From: Natronobacillus azotifigens
GTDB lineage: Bacteria > Bacillota > Bacilli > Bacillales > Amphibacillaceae
Assembly (NCBI RefSeq): GCF_026805325.1
Contig: NZ_JAPRAT010000006.1
Span: 62,001 to 126,000 of the forward strand
Length of the DNA: 64,000 bases
Direction of reading: 5' to 3'
The notes under the pieces were generated by a model that was given only the letters and a program-made list of their open reading frames with translations, was not told where the DNA came from and made no database searches. Shown here one piece after another: positions 48,250 to 57,802 of the stretch. The position numbers and the translations under genes are program-made. How positions within the stretch are numbered: position 1 is the stretch's first letter; the number at the start of each line of letters is the position of its first letter.

Positions 48250-50337
48250 TTAGATGTGAATAAGATGATGCTTCGCCAATGCTGCCTTTATCATTGGATA
48301 ACTGTAATCATCGCCAAGTTCATCTTTTAAAGCCCGTAATCCAGATTCTTTCACGTTTTGCTGGGCCTCTAAAATGATCGCTTCCTCTTCTTCGGTAAAA
48401 AAATCAATCCAATTGATCGATTTGCCAGCTTGATACGCTTGGAACAAATGAGTAGCAACTGTTTGATCTTGAATGCCTCTCTTTTTCGCAATCCGTTCAA
48501 TCGGCTCTCCCTTTTCATATAACAGGTAGCTGATTAAATAACTAGGTGTTTCTGAACTTTTTTCTTCGACGAATTGTTGAATGATTTCCAGAAAAGGTTC
48601 TCCATATTGTTCATACTTTTTAACACCAATTCCTTTGATCTCTAACATATCTTCACGGGATTTCGGTAAATATCGACTCAGGTCTTTTAAGGTGGCATCA
48701 GAATATAGAACATATGGAGGCACTTTATCTCGATCGGCAATTTCTTTACGCAATGCCCGTAACTGTTCAAATAGTTTGGTGTGATAATCCACTTGTTCTG
48801 TCTGTTGAATTTTCTCTTGCCGCATCCAAACTTGTTCTTTCCCTTTTAATACATCAGCTGCTTTTTTCGTTAGTTGTAAAATAGGGAAGCGTTGATCACC
48901 AGTCGTGAGATATTGTTCCGCAACAAGGAAGTGTATGAAATTTGTAATTTCCTTTTCTGTCCTTGCCGCCATTAATCCGTATGTGGACAAGCGATCTAGT
49001 TGAAATTGTTTGATTTTTTTATCTTTGGAACCTTTTAAAACTTTGGCCGTCAAACCAGCACCAAACCGTTGTTCCATCCGCATAACACAGGAAAGAACCA
49101 TTTGCGCATCTTTTGTTCGATCAACCTTTTCCCCTGTGCTCGTGCATTGTGTACAGCGTCCGCAATTTTCGATCTTGGTGTGGTCATGAAAATAATCAAG
49201 CATATACGCTTGCAAACAGTTGTCGGTATGACAATAATTAATCATCGCTTGTAACTTTTTGTATTCTAATATTTTCTTATCTTCTTCTAATCCTGACTGT
49301 TCAATGAGAAATTTCTGTAAATGACTATCTTGTCCTGAAAATAAGAGAATGCAATCACTAGGTTCCCCGTCTCTTCCTGCTCTTCCTGCTTCCTGGTAAT
49401 AGGCTTCAATATTCATTGGTAGACTATAATGAATAACAAAACGAACATTGGATTTATCAATCCCCATACCGAAAGCATTGGTCGCCACCATAACGTTTGC
49501 TTCATCTTGAATAAACGTATTTTGTTCGTGCTTTCTCGTTTCTTCATCTAATCCAGCATGATATTTCGCAACCGAATAGCCGAGCTCAGTAAGGTAGGAT
49601 GCTGTCGATTCAACAAGCTTTCTCGTTGGAGCATAAATAATTCCAGAATCTTGTTTATGTTCTTGGAGATAGTTAACGATAAATCCTTGCTTATCTTGTC
49701 CTTTAATCATATGAAAAGCGAGGTTGTTTCTCGCAAAGCCAGTATTCACAACTTTATCATCTTGGATAGTGAGCAATTCTTGAATATCTCGGATCACTTC
49801 TGGTGTAGCAGTAGCGGTTAATGCAACGTGAAAAGGGATGTTGGATAGTTGATCTAATGTCGAAATGATCGAACGATAGCTTGGACGGAAATCATGTCCC
49901 CATTGTGAGATACAATGTGCTTCGTCAAACGCTAGAAAAGATATATCGATCGTTTCAATTGTGCGTAAAAAGGAAGGGCTATCAAATCGTTCAGGCGCAA
50001 CGTAAATAAAGTCAAATCGTCCAGCTTGTAGTTCACGCATACGTTGATGATATTCTTCAGTAGATAAACTACTATTTATATAGGTAGCCCTTATTCCCAA
50101 TGCTTCTAGGGCATCAACTTGATCTTTCATTAACGAAATAAGTGGAGAAATAATAATTGCTGTCCCAGGCAGTAATAGCCCAGGTATCTGATAACAGATG
50201 GATTTCCCGCCACCAGTTGGCATAATGCCTAACGTGTTTTGCTTATTTAGTGCATGGGTTATAAGTTCGCTTTGTCCTTTGCGAAAATTATCATAGCCAT
50301 AATATTCTTTTAACATCTTTTTTGCTTGATCTAGCAT
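48250..50337 (-). CDS. recQ: ATP-dependent DNA helicase RecQ
   Basis: The 695-residue superfamily-2 helicase has Walker [13 protein letters not shown] in [17 protein letters not shown], motif [12 protein letters not shown], the RQC zinc cysteines ([15 protein letters not shown]), a winged helix, an HRDC domain (about 525-600) and a C-terminal YpbB-like helix-turn-helix ([22 protein letters not shown], about 615-690). This is the long RecQ form. ATG 50337 is preferred to ATG 50349 because AAAGGATG lies nine bases before it. Confidence 0.92.
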   Translation of the reverse strand: MLDQAKKMLKEYYGYDNFRKGQSELITHALNKQNTLGIMPTGGGKSICYQIPGLLLPGTAIIISPLISLMKDQVDALEALGIRATYINSSLSTEEYHQRMRELQAGRFDFIYVAPERFDSPSFLRTIETIDISFLAFDEAHCISQWGHDFRPSYRSIISTLDQLSNIPFHVALTATATPEVIRDIQELLTIQDDKVVNTGFARNNLAFHMIKGQDKQGFIVNYLQEHKQDSGIIYAPTRKLVESTASYLTELGYSVAKYHAGLDEETRKHEQNTFIQDEANVMVATNAFGMGIDKSNVRFVIHYSLPMNIEAYYQEAGRAGRDGEPSDCILLFSGQDSHLQKFLIEQSGLEEDKKILEYKKLQAMINYCHTDNCLQAYMLDYFHDHTKIENCGRCTQCTSTGEKVDRTKDAQMVLSCVMRMEQRFGAGLTAKVLKGSKDKKIKQFQLDRLSTYGLMAARTEKEITNFIHFLVAEQYLTTGDQRFPILQLTKKAADVLKGKEQVWMRQEKIQQTEQVDYHTKLFEQLRALRKEIADRDKVPPYVLYSDATLKDLSRYLPKSREDMLEIKGIGVKKYEQYGEPFLEIIQQFVEEKSSETPSYLISYLLYEKGEPIERIAKKRGIQDQTVATHLFQAYQAGKSINWIDFFTEEEEAIILEAQQNVKESGLRALKDELGDDYSYPMIKAALAKHHLIHI

Positions 50338-50479
50338 ACATTGGTTCATCCTTTAATCATAGAATCTTTTTCTATTTTAACATGGAAATCAAACGATCTT
50401 AATCAAAAAAAGAAAGAAGCTAGCAGTTTATTTTCTACTAGAGCTTCTTTCCGTTTCTTCCCAATAGGCACAAAATTGT

Positions 50480-51562
50480 CTAAAATAATTTCTTTTCACC
50501 AACCGGTTGATTCTCTTGCCATTCATGATAAAAATGGCTAATAACCGTTTTGAATACTGCATAAGATGGGATAATGAACAACAATCCGATGAAACCTGCA
50601 ATGGCACCGGCAGCCAATATTAACGTAATTACGGTTAATGGATGGATCTTCAAAACTCTTCCCATGACATTAGGTGAAATTAAGTTACTTTCAATTTGCT
50701 GTGCCACAATCATAATCACTGCAGTCCATAAACCAACCATCGGATCTTGGAAAAAGCCAATAATTACAGCAGGAATTGCTGAGATCCACGGGCCAACAAA
50801 CGGAATTAAGTTCATTACCAGTCCAAATAATGCAAGCATCACGGCGTAATTTAAATCGACAATTAAATAACCGGCTAATAACATGATTCCGACACTAAAA
50901 CTAACAATAAACTGTCCTTGGATAAAGGATGAAAGCGTCTTATTTACATTTTTCAATAGAACAGCAAGACTTTTTGCTTTTTTATCACTCAAAAAACTAG
51001 TAACAAATGGAACGAACTTTTTTCCATCTTTCAACATGAAAAACAAGAAAAAAGGAATTAAAACAAATGAAAATAAGAACGAGAAAATTTGTCCGATAAA
51101 ACTAAATAAGAAACCAGTAATTCCTTCGACATACGTATTTAAATTATCGATCACATTTTGAATGGCATTCTCAATACTTTCTGGTAAATAATTTTGACGG
51201 TTTTGCCAAAGGACAAAAAACTCTTCCATGGATCGAGCCATATTTGGTGTGTTTGCGACTAATTTATTAAATTGCTCTTGTACAATTGGAATTAGAACAT
51301 TCACACTAAAAAATACAAAGGCAATCAAGAGGAGGAAGACAATTAAAATCCCAACCAATCGAGGCACTTTATATTTCTCTAAAAGGTTCACAAGAGGGTT
51401 TGTAATATAATATAAAATACCTGAACCTACAATAGGTACAGCGATTGCTGCTAAGTAAGCTCCAATCGGCATAAAAATAAAGCTAGTAATAGACATTAAA
51501 AACATCAAAGTAAAAAACAAAACAGCGATTACTAAAAAACGAAAAACCTTTTTCTCTGTCAA
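50480..51562 (-). CDS. AI-2E family (PerM-like) membrane transporter
   Basis: The 360-residue protein has about eight membrane segments and the family signatures YYITNPLVNLL, VLIPIVQEQ, LIPFVGPWISAIPAVI and SNLISPNVMGR. Members are implicated in export of small molecules or ions; some are Na+/H+ antiporters. The start is uncertain: I choose TTG 51562, ten bases after AAGGA on the minus strand. The frame stays open to 51619 without a ribosome site. Confidence 0.85.
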   Translation of the reverse strand: MTEKKVFRFLVIAVLFFTLMFLMSITSFIFMPIGAYLAAIAVPIVGSGILYYITNPLVNLLEKYKVPRLVGILIVFLLLIAFVFFSVNVLIPIVQEQFNKLVANTPNMARSMEEFFVLWQNRQNYLPESIENAIQNVIDNLNTYVEGITGFLFSFIGQIFSFLFSFVLIPFFLFFMLKDGKKFVPFVTSFLSDKKAKSLAVLLKNVNKTLSSFIQGQFIVSFSVGIMLLAGYLIVDLNYAVMLALFGLVMNLIPFVGPWISAIPAVIIGFFQDPMVGLWTAVIMIVAQQIESNLISPNVMGRVLKIHPLTVITLILAAGAIAGFIGLLFIIPSYAVFKTVISHFYHEWQENQPVGEKKLF

Positions 51563-51688
51563 AACGTCCACATCCTTCTTCGTAACAAAATAAAAATAAT
51601 AAACTTGTTCAAAAAACAAAAAAATGAGGTCAATGGAGCTAATCTGCTGACCGCTTTAGGGCATTTTGGATGTATCCTCTTATGTGAG

Positions 51689-51845
51689 TTCTATCCAGGA
51701 ACAAACCTTCATATGACTACCAATCAAAGCAACAAGAAGGTCAAGTTGTTCTAGCCGGAGTAACAGGTGCTAGCGCCCGAAGTCTTTAGATAACAATTAG
51801 TGGCGAAATACATACTAACCTCCACTGATCACAGTTTCACTTTAT
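51689..51845 (+). repeat. Dispersed hairpin element, copy D (decayed)
   Basis: Recognisable parts in the same order as other copies are TCAAGTTGTT, GGAGTAACAGGTGCTAGCGCCCG, TAACAATTAGTGGCGAAATAC, CTCCACTGATCACAG and the end TTTCACTTTAT. The left stem is mostly lost. The rest of 51563-51994 holds no gene. Confidence 0.75.
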
Positions 51846-51994
51846 ATCAATATTGATTATAGCATTTTCGTTGGGACCTGTCCTTAACAAAATAGTATAA
51901 ATAGAGAACCAAGTGTGAAATAATAGTTTTGGATAATGAAGCATATCCCCAATGCTTGGAGGGGAATAGGACAATTTTAAGAGGAGGACTAGAG

Positions 51995-53254
51995 ATGACA
52001 ATGAAACATTCTCTGCAAAAATACGCACGTTTGGCAATTGTGAACGGTGTAAATCTACAAAAAGATCAAGGCTTGATTATTAATGCTCCAATCGAAGCGG
52101 TTGATTTTGTTCGTGTACTTGTAAAGGAAGCATACGACCAAGGAGCAAAGGATGTACATATCGAGTGGGGTGATGATATGTTAACCTATTTAAAAATGGC
52201 ACATGCTCCAATGGAAGTACTTTCTAACTTTCCCCAATGGCGTGCAGATGGGTTACTAGCAATGGTTAAAAAAGGCTATTCCCTGTTATCTGTCTATGGA
52301 CCAGATCCTGATCTATTGAATGGGATTGAGCCAGAACGAATTCAAGCCACAAGTCAGGCAAGTGCACGTGCGTTAAGTGAATATCGTAACTATGTCATGA
52401 ATGATCGTGTTACATGGTCACTGATTGGTTATCCAACCATGGCTTGGGCGAAAAAAGTATTTCCTGACTTATCCGATGAGGTCGCACAAGAAAAACTTTG
52501 GCAACAAATCTTTGCGATTACCCGAATCGACCAGGAGGACCCGATTGTAGCTTGGAACGAACATAATGAACAGCTTCGTCAAGCAAGAACGTATCTAAAC
52601 GAAAAACAATATGAGAAACTAATTTTCCGAGCAGAAGGTACCCATTTGGAAATGGAGTTACCGAAAGGACATATATGGCATGGAGGGGCAGGGAAATCTG
52701 CTGAAGGTATTCTATTCAATGCAAACATCCCAACCGAAGAAGTCTTTACCACGCCGCACAAATATGGGGTGAATGGTACGGTTACTAGCACCAAACCGTT
52801 TAGCTATGGTGGCACAATAATTGATCACTTCTCACTAACATTTAAAGACGGAAAAGTGATCGAATATACTGCAGAAACGGGAGAAGAAGCACTTAACAAT
52901 TTATTAGAAACAGATCAAGGAGGAGCCAAAAGGTTAGGAGAAGTTGCTCTTGTACCGCACCAGTCTCCAATATCTCAATCAGGATTGATTTTTTATAATA
53001 CACTCTTTGACGAAAATGCCTCCTGTCATCTTGCTTTAGGGAAAGCTTACCCGACCACTATTGAAAACGGATCGGAGATGTCTGATGATGAACTGGATCA
53101 TCATGGGGTAAATGATAGTCTTGTCCACGAAGACTTTATGATTGGTTCGGAAACAATGGATATTGATGGGATCACACCATCTGGAAAAACAGAACCGATT
53201 TTCCGAAATGGTAATTGGGCAATCTCATTTTCATCCCGGAGCAACCGTCCGTAA
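51995..53254 (+). CDS. M29 family aminopeptidase, paralogue with an element-derived tail
   Basis: The 419-residue protein is clearly homologous to the product of 46976-48205 along its full length (GHIWHGGAGKSAEG, NIPTEEVFT, SGLIFYNTLFDENASCHLALG, NDSLVHEDFMIGS, DIDGITPSGK). ATG 51995 follows GAGGAGG by seven bases. The paralogue ends KGAWAL, but this protein continues NGNWAISFSSRSNRP: the repeat copy E begins at the native end and encodes the last residues and the stop. Activity is probably kept because the tail follows the last conserved motif. Confidence 0.9.
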   Translation: MTMKHSLQKYARLAIVNGVNLQKDQGLIINAPIEAVDFVRVLVKEAYDQGAKDVHIEWGDDMLTYLKMAHAPMEVLSNFPQWRADGLLAMVKKGYSLLSVYGPDPDLLNGIEPERIQATSQASARALSEYRNYVMNDRVTWSLIGYPTMAWAKKVFPDLSDEVAQEKLWQQIFAITRIDQEDPIVAWNEHNEQLRQARTYLNEKQYEKLIFRAEGTHLEMELPKGHIWHGGAGKSAEGILFNANIPTEEVFTTPHKYGVNGTVTSTKPFSYGGTIIDHFSLTFKDGKVIEYTAETGEEALNNLLETDQGGAKRLGEVALVPHQSPISQSGLIFYNTLFDENASCHLALGKAYPTTIENGSEMSDDELDHHGVNDSLVHEDFMIGSETMDIDGITPSGKTEPIFRNGNWAISFSSRSNRP

Positions 53255-53409
53255 GACTCCCACTTCAAAAACGGGTATATCAAGTTGTTTAAGTGGGAGT
53301 AACGAACGCTAGCACCCCGAATGGTTCAAAGGCCTTTAGGTCATCCTTTAGGGCTAACAATCAGTGGGGGAATAACTAAAAACCCTCACTGATTGAAGTT
53401 TCACTTTAT
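53229..53409 (+). repeat. Dispersed hairpin element, copy E
   Basis: Nearly complete copy from TTCATCCCGG to CACTTTAT. The left hairpin is CGTCCGT/ACGAACG (one broken pair) with CTCCCACTT/AAGTGGGAG. CCTTTAGG occurs twice and the right hairpin is AATCAGTGGGGG/CCCTCACTGATT. The left TTTAT is altered to TTTTCAT. Its first bases are translated as the end of the aminopeptidase. Confidence 0.92.
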
Positions 53410-53424
53410 AAGATTCATGATAAT

Positions 53425-53466
53425 AAAGGGAAGTTTCTCATAAGTTGGAGCGAGACTTCCCTTTTC
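53425..53466 (+). terminator. Terminator after the second M29 aminopeptidase
   Basis: AAAGGGAAGT pairs with ACTTCCCTTT around a 20-base loop and runs into TTC. It lies after the repeat, so the repeat is probably transcribed with the gene. Confidence 0.8.
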
Positions 53467-53592
53467 TGGTTGAAAATTTACGCTCGGATTACAATGCTTT
53501 AACAATACATTTTCATTACTCCTATTTCTGTTTATCTTTTAGTAAAATGGTTAACACATTAATATTGTGACAAATTTGTAAAGGATGAGTAG

Positions 53593-54621
53593 ATGAATCG
53601 AGAAGCATTCTTTGATAATGCAAAAATATTTTTGATATTTTTGGTAGTGTTTGGGCATCTAATCCAGCCGTTAATTACAGAATCTCCCGTGATTTTAACC
53701 ATGTATCAATTTATCTATCTATTTCATATGCCTGCAATGATACTCCTAACTGGCTTTTTTGCAAAAGGTATCGGGAAACTAGGCTATGTAAGTAATCTAA
53801 TGAGAAAATTATTGTTGCCATACCTATTATTTCAACTGATCTATTCTAGTTATTTTTATTACACAGGTAGCGAAGGTTGGGATACTCCGTTATTTTATCC
53901 ACACTGGTCTTTATGGTTTTTATTGAGTCTCTTCTCTTGGCATATCCTACTGATTTTCTTTAAAAAAATCCCCCCTTTTTTCGGTATATCCCTTGCAGTA
54001 ATTCTCGGCCTTTTGGTCGGTTATATCGATACCATTGGGCATACGTATAGCATTTCAAGAACGTTTGTTTTCTTTCCTTTTTTTCTCGGCGGATATTGGT
54101 TAACAAAGGAACAGATTTTTCAATGGAAAGAACCTGTATACCGTTTGATAAGTCTTGTTGTTATCCTCCTAACAGTGCTGATACTGACGATTCTTCCCGA
54201 TTTTCAAGTCCAATGGTTGTTTGGGTCCTTCTCTTATGGCGCTCTAGAAGCTCCTCAACTTGGTGTGCTATTTAGAATCGCGCAATATTTCTTTGGAATT
54301 AGTCTTGCTTTCAGTATTTTTGCATGGGTACCACGCCAACCCTTTTACTGGACAAAATTTGGTCAACAAACATTTTATGTCTATTTATTGCATGGATTAT
54401 TTATTCACTTTTTTCGAGAAACAGAAATACTACGAATAAATAATGTCTTTGAATTTCTCTTGGTCTGTTTACTTGCAATGGCAATCGTATTGTTATTGTC
54501 TAGTAGAGTCGTTTTCTTATCTTTTCAGCCAGTGATTGAAGGGAAACTAACTGCGCTGAAGCTGGCGATGAAAGGAAAAAAATCGACCTACACGGTTGGG
54601 AACAGCAAATATATGTATTGA
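53593..54621 (+). CDS. Acyltransferase 3 family membrane protein
   Basis: The 342-residue protein has about ten hydrophobic segments and the start NREAFFDNAKIFLIFLVVFGHLI, with the catalytic His in FGHL, as in acyltransferase-3 and fucose-4-O-acetylase-like proteins. FHMPAMILLTGFF and FYVYLLHGLFIHFF are also typical. It probably O-acetylates a cell-surface glycan. GGATGAG precedes the ATG; a terminator follows. Confidence 0.85.
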   Translation: MNREAFFDNAKIFLIFLVVFGHLIQPLITESPVILTMYQFIYLFHMPAMILLTGFFAKGIGKLGYVSNLMRKLLLPYLLFQLIYSSYFYYTGSEGWDTPLFYPHWSLWFLLSLFSWHILLIFFKKIPPFFGISLAVILGLLVGYIDTIGHTYSISRTFVFFPFFLGGYWLTKEQIFQWKEPVYRLISLVVILLTVLILTILPDFQVQWLFGSFSYGALEAPQLGVLFRIAQYFFGISLAFSIFAWVPRQPFYWTKFGQQTFYVYLLHGLFIHFFRETEILRINNVFEFLLVCLLAMAIVLLLSSRVVFLSFQPVIEGKLTALKLAMKGKKSTYTVGNSKYMY

Positions 54622-54624
54622 ATC

Positions 54625-54663
54625 AAAAAACGATCGCTCGCAATAAGGAGTCGATCGTTTTTC
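54625..54663 (+). terminator. Terminator after the acyltransferase gene
   Basis: AAAAAACGATCG pairs with CGATCGTTTTT around a 15-base loop. Confidence 0.9.
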
Positions 54664-54664
54664 T

Positions 54665-54775
54665 TCGGTAGCAACTGTCGATAAGACCACCACTGTAAAA
54701 CAGCAAAAAAAGTTTAATAATAATGGGGCAACAAATGCTAGTACGAGGACGCCCAGCTAATAAGCAGTGTCACAG
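54665..54775 (+). repeat. Dispersed hairpin element, copy G (strongly decayed)
   Basis: CGGTAGCAACTGTCGATAAG, CCACCACTGTAAAACA and GGGGCAACAAATGCTAGTAC keep the order and spacing of the left half of copy B, and AATAAGCAGTG recalls the right hairpin. Many bases differ, so the assignment is tentative. Confidence 0.5.
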
Positions 54776-54811
54776 AAGGTAGCTTCTTCTCGTTTTTCAA
54801 AAGGGAGGCGG

Positions 54812-55678
54812 TTACACATATTTATTTAGAATCTCATCCACAGAACGCCCATAATGTTCGCCAAATATATTTAAATGAACGAGTAAATAAAATAACTGAT
54901 AGATTGGTTTTACATCGGTATATTCTTTGGCAAGAGGCCAAACTTCATCATATGCATGATAAAAATCAGCAGGAAAGCCTCCAAATAGTTCAGTGTATGC
55001 AAGTTCAAAAGCACGATCACCTACTAATATTGCAGGATCAACAAGATATGGCTGGCCGTTAGAACCGATTAAGAAGTTTCCGCTCCACAGATCACCGTGC
55101 AGAAGGGAAGCTGCGGGTTCATCTGGTATGTAATTTGATAGTTTATTCATTAATTTTTCTAACTTCTTCCGTCGGTTTCCTTGAATTATTCCTTGATCTA
55201 TTCCGTAGTTTAGCTGTGTTTGCAATCGATAGTTTTTATAATAATCCACCCAGCTATCTGTCTGATCATTTGGTTGAGCTAACGTCCCCAAGAAACCATC
55301 TACATCCAGACCATATTGCGCGTGCGTGTGCTGATGTAAGCTTGCTAATTGTTCGCCAAGGCGGGTATAGGCACTAGTAATGTTCGTTTCTTCAATCCAT
55401 TCCAATACGAGAAAGGCCGATTCATTTTCCGTTGTTTCCTGACAATAATAAACTTCTGGAACTGCAATTGTCTTTGTACTTGCTATTCGTTCAAGCCCGA
55501 TTTTTTCAAATGAAAAAAAATTTGCAGATGCTTGATCGTTTGTTTTGATAAAGTAACAACCTCTATCTGTCTCCACTTTAAATGCTTGATTAATTTGTCC
55601 GCCAGATACAGGTCTTACCGAATGAATGGTAGAATGATCATCTAGTTTTGCAAGGATCGGCTTGATTTCTTGTTCCAT
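54812..55678 (-). CDS. Fructosamine kinase family protein
   Basis: The 288-residue protein has the fold of fructosamine/ribulosamine 3-kinases, which phosphorylate sugar adducts on lysines so that they fall off. Motifs are SGGQINQAFKVETDRG (ATP loop), LVLEWIEE, the catalytic LLHGDLWSGNFL and the metal site LVDPAILVGDRAFELAYTELFGGFP. ATG 55678 follows AAAGGAG by eight bases; GTG 55687 is too close to that site. Confidence 0.9.
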   Translation of the reverse strand: MEQEIKPILAKLDDHSTIHSVRPVSGGQINQAFKVETDRGCYFIKTNDQASANFFSFEKIGLERIASTKTIAVPEVYYCQETTENESAFLVLEWIEETNITSAYTRLGEQLASLHQHTHAQYGLDVDGFLGTLAQPNDQTDSWVDYYKNYRLQTQLNYGIDQGIIQGNRRKKLEKLMNKLSNYIPDEPAASLLHGDLWSGNFLIGSNGQPYLVDPAILVGDRAFELAYTELFGGFPADFYHAYDEVWPLAKEYTDVKPIYQLFYLLVHLNIFGEHYGRSVDEILNKYV

Positions 55679-55798
55679 ATGACTCACTCCTTTGTTAAGA
55701 AAAACACAATTATTATATCATAGAGTACCGAATGAAACGTATCAAATGAAAAACCGGAGCTTTCGGGGTATAATTAACAAAGAGAATGGAGGGGGAGT

Positions 55799-56083
55799 AT
55801 GATCACCAATCAATCTGTATTAAAAAAAATGGCGGAAGAACTACAATCTGCACAACAAAATAGTTCTGATCATGGGAAAGTAAAACAACACGCCCGCGCT
55901 ATTCGTTTATTAGCCGACCTCTTATTAGATGATAAGGAAGAAAAGGTTGACCCGAAACCGACGGTACATAAAAGTGTACCAGAAGAGCTGGAATTACGGA
56001 AAATGATGGGGACTGAACAGGCAACGCCGTCGAAAGAAAATGTAGAAGGATATGACAATCAAGGATCATTACTTGATTTTTAA
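55799..56083 (+). CDS. ywdI: YwdI/DUF5327 family protein
   Basis: The 94-residue protein starts VLKKMAEELQSAQQ, has KQHARAIRLLADLLLD in the middle and ends GSLLDF, as in Bacillus YwdI-like proteins of unknown function. B. subtilis ywdI lies in the same neighbourhood as gerQ and cwlJ. GGAGGGGGAG precedes the ATG. Confidence 0.75.
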   Translation: MITNQSVLKKMAEELQSAQQNSSDHGKVKQHARAIRLLADLLLDDKEEKVDPKPTVHKSVPEELELRKMMGTEQATPSKENVEGYDNQGSLLDF

Positions 56084-56092
56084 CGAAGCACC

Positions 56093-56126
56093 AAAAACAC
56101 TTGAATAACTTGTCCAGGTGTTTTTA
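56093..56126 (+). terminator. Terminator after ywdI
   Basis: AAAAACAC pairs with GTGTTTTT; the loop is long. The T-run continues into TTAATG. Confidence 0.7.
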
Positions 56127-56134
56127 ATGAAACA

Positions 56135-56166
56135 CAAAAAACCAGTGGAGGTAGTCCCCCACTGGA
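56135..56166 (-). terminator. Terminator of gerQ (minus strand)
   Basis: On minus, CCAGTGG pairs with CCACTGG around a 10-base loop and is followed by T6. Confidence 0.85.
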
Positions 56167-56180
56167 TAAACTTTTTTTCG

Positions 56181-56702
56181 TTACCTTTGTGATGCGGTAG
56201 GTAGTTGTTGCTGTCCGAAAGGTAAATCATATTCTATTCTTTCATCAAACGAAATATAGTCTAAATAAATCGTTAAAAGTAAGTAACGTTTGTCTGTTTC
56301 AAGATCGCTGATAATAATGTGATCGCGCCCGGCCGCCTCGACTCTACCTCTAAATATTTTAGCATTCCAACGCTCGTTGTTATCAAATGTCATGTAAATG
56401 GTAGCTACTTTTCCTCTATTTAATCGGAGAATATTTTCTACGTAAGATTGTTCTAATGGTAACATCCCTGGTGTTTGTGGTCCATTCGGCTGCTGTTGCG
56501 GTTGTGCTTGAGTTGGTGTTTGATAAGAATAAGATGGATAAAATGATGGCTGTTGCATACTCGCATAGCTTGGATAATATGGAGAGTAGCCAGGCGTTTG
56601 ATACATTCCTTGAGCCATCCCCATATCATACATACCTTGCATTCCTTGCATCCCGTGTGCGGACGCCGATGCACTCCGTTGCTGTTTGTTTTCTTCACTC
56701 AT
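56181..56702 (-). CDS. gerQ: Spore coat protein GerQ
   Basis: GerQ is an inner coat protein needed for CwlJ to sit in the spore coat and for calcium-dipicolinate germination; it is cross-linked by transglutaminase. The 173-residue protein has a low-complexity Gln/Met/Tyr/Pro N-terminal half (YSPYYPSYASMQQPSFYPSY) and the conserved C-terminal domain LEQSYVENILRLNRGKVATI with ERWNAKIFRGRVEAAGRDHI. It follows cwlJ by 21 bases on the minus strand, as in B. subtilis. Confidence 0.94.
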   Translation of the reverse strand: MSEENKQQRSASASAHGMQGMQGMYDMGMAQGMYQTPGYSPYYPSYASMQQPSFYPSYSYQTPTQAQPQQQPNGPQTPGMLPLEQSYVENILRLNRGKVATIYMTFDNNERWNAKIFRGRVEAAGRDHIIISDLETDKRYLLLTIYLDYISFDERIEYDLPFGQQQLPTASQR

Positions 56703-56723
56703 TTTGTTTGCTCACTCCTTTTG

Positions 56724-57143
56724 TTAGACTCTTGGACACTCAGATTCAAGCGGTGCAAAAAAACAATGGGATTTGTAACGGCCAGTATTCCACTGACCAA
56801 ACCACTGTGCAGGACAGCTACCCTCAGGCAGGAAAAACCATAACGTGCGCTCTGCTGGGTGAAATCGCTCCCCTTTAATTACTCTTCTTGCTAATACTTT
56901 GTCTCGCTCGCGCGCAGCTTGATAAAAGTAACCTTTTTGTGTTGCTTCAAAACCACCAGGACTTTGAAATACCATATCTCGAATGTTTCTTAACTCAGTA
57001 AAATCCAGACAATCAGAGATGACTCGATTAATACTGGTGTTTCCAACCATTAACATTCCAAGATCGCCATCGCCTTCCGCTTCTGCACGCATTAACCTTG
57101 CAAGCAATGCAACATCTTTTTCAGTGTAAGGTACAACTGCCAC
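56724..57143 (-). CDS. cwlJ: Spore cortex-lytic enzyme CwlJ
   Basis: CwlJ degrades cortex peptidoglycan during germination triggered by calcium-dipicolinate. The 139-residue hydrolase_2 domain shows LLARLMRAEAEGDGDLGM with the catalytic Glu, GNTSINR, GYFYQAARERD and GSCPAQWFGQW with KSHCFF. I start at GTG 57143, just after GGGGTGAT on minus; this gives MAVVPYTEKD, which aligns with the B. subtilis N-terminus as I recall it. With gerQ it forms a sporulation operon. Confidence 0.94.
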   Translation of the reverse strand: MAVVPYTEKDVALLARLMRAEAEGDGDLGMLMVGNTSINRVISDCLDFTELRNIRDMVFQSPGGFEATQKGYFYQAARERDKVLARRVIKGERFHPAERTLWFFLPEGSCPAQWFGQWNTGRYKSHCFFAPLESECPRV

Positions 57144-57233
57144 TCTATCACCCCATTTCAGCAATTACCTTTCCAGTATTTATACTTATGCAACAGATGA
57201 AAAATAATGACACATACCTAATCGGAAATTATA

Positions 57234-57405
57234 TTTATCCCGGAGCAACCGTCTGTAAGACTTCCACTTTAAAACAACGAGAATATCAAGTTGTTTAAGC
57301 GGGAGTAACAGACGCTATCACCCCGAATGGTTTAGGTCATCCTTTAGGGCTAACAATCAGTGGGGTAATACCTAAAAACCCCCACTGATTGAAGTTTCAC
57401 TTTAT
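57234..57405 (+). repeat. Dispersed hairpin element, copy F
   Basis: 172-bp copy with TTTAT at both ends. In the left stem the outer arm reads CGTCTGT and its partner ACAGACG, where other copies have CGTCCGT and ACGGACG: both strands of the pair changed together. The right hairpin is AATCAGTGGGG/CCCCCACTGATT. One CCTTTAGG of the middle pair is shortened. Confidence 0.93.
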
Positions 57406-57802
57406 GATTGTTTTGTTTGGACGAAAATTCTCGCTCTTCTCCTATTACTCACAGTAGAGTTTGAAGGTGGCTTTAGCTTGCCAAGGCCAGCTTGTGTAAT
57501 TCCTCTCTATCCTGTTCTTACAAAAGCACTGGGTGAACTTCTATTATTCATATTTCAACCAATTAGAATTTCTTTAAAGAAAAATAACCAGGGTAATATA
57601 GGGAAGGACATCTCCCATTTTCGAAAAAATAAAAAGTGTCATGATTTTGACAAAATTGATTATTTTCACTGTCTAAAGCTACCCTTCCGTGTACTTGTTG
57701 CTAGTTTTTTTCATAGAAAATAAAAAAAGTAATCGCTATCCCTTTTAATCAAACACAAAAAAGCGTATTATATATAACAGAAATGTTTTTGGAGGGTAAA
57801 AG
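57406..57802 (+). other. Gene-free region upstream of pta
   Basis: A 246-base open frame (57478-57723) begins with TTG but has no ribosome site, no recognisable domain and unusual composition, so I do not call it. In B. subtilis hemQ lies next to pta; no trace of it is visible here. TGAC/AT-rich sequence near 57640-57780 probably holds the pta promoter. Confidence 0.5.

Noticed and set aside
57478..57723. 81-codon open frame upstream of pta
   Set aside because: No ribosome binding site, no recognised domain, and irregular composition in an intergenic region next to a repeat.
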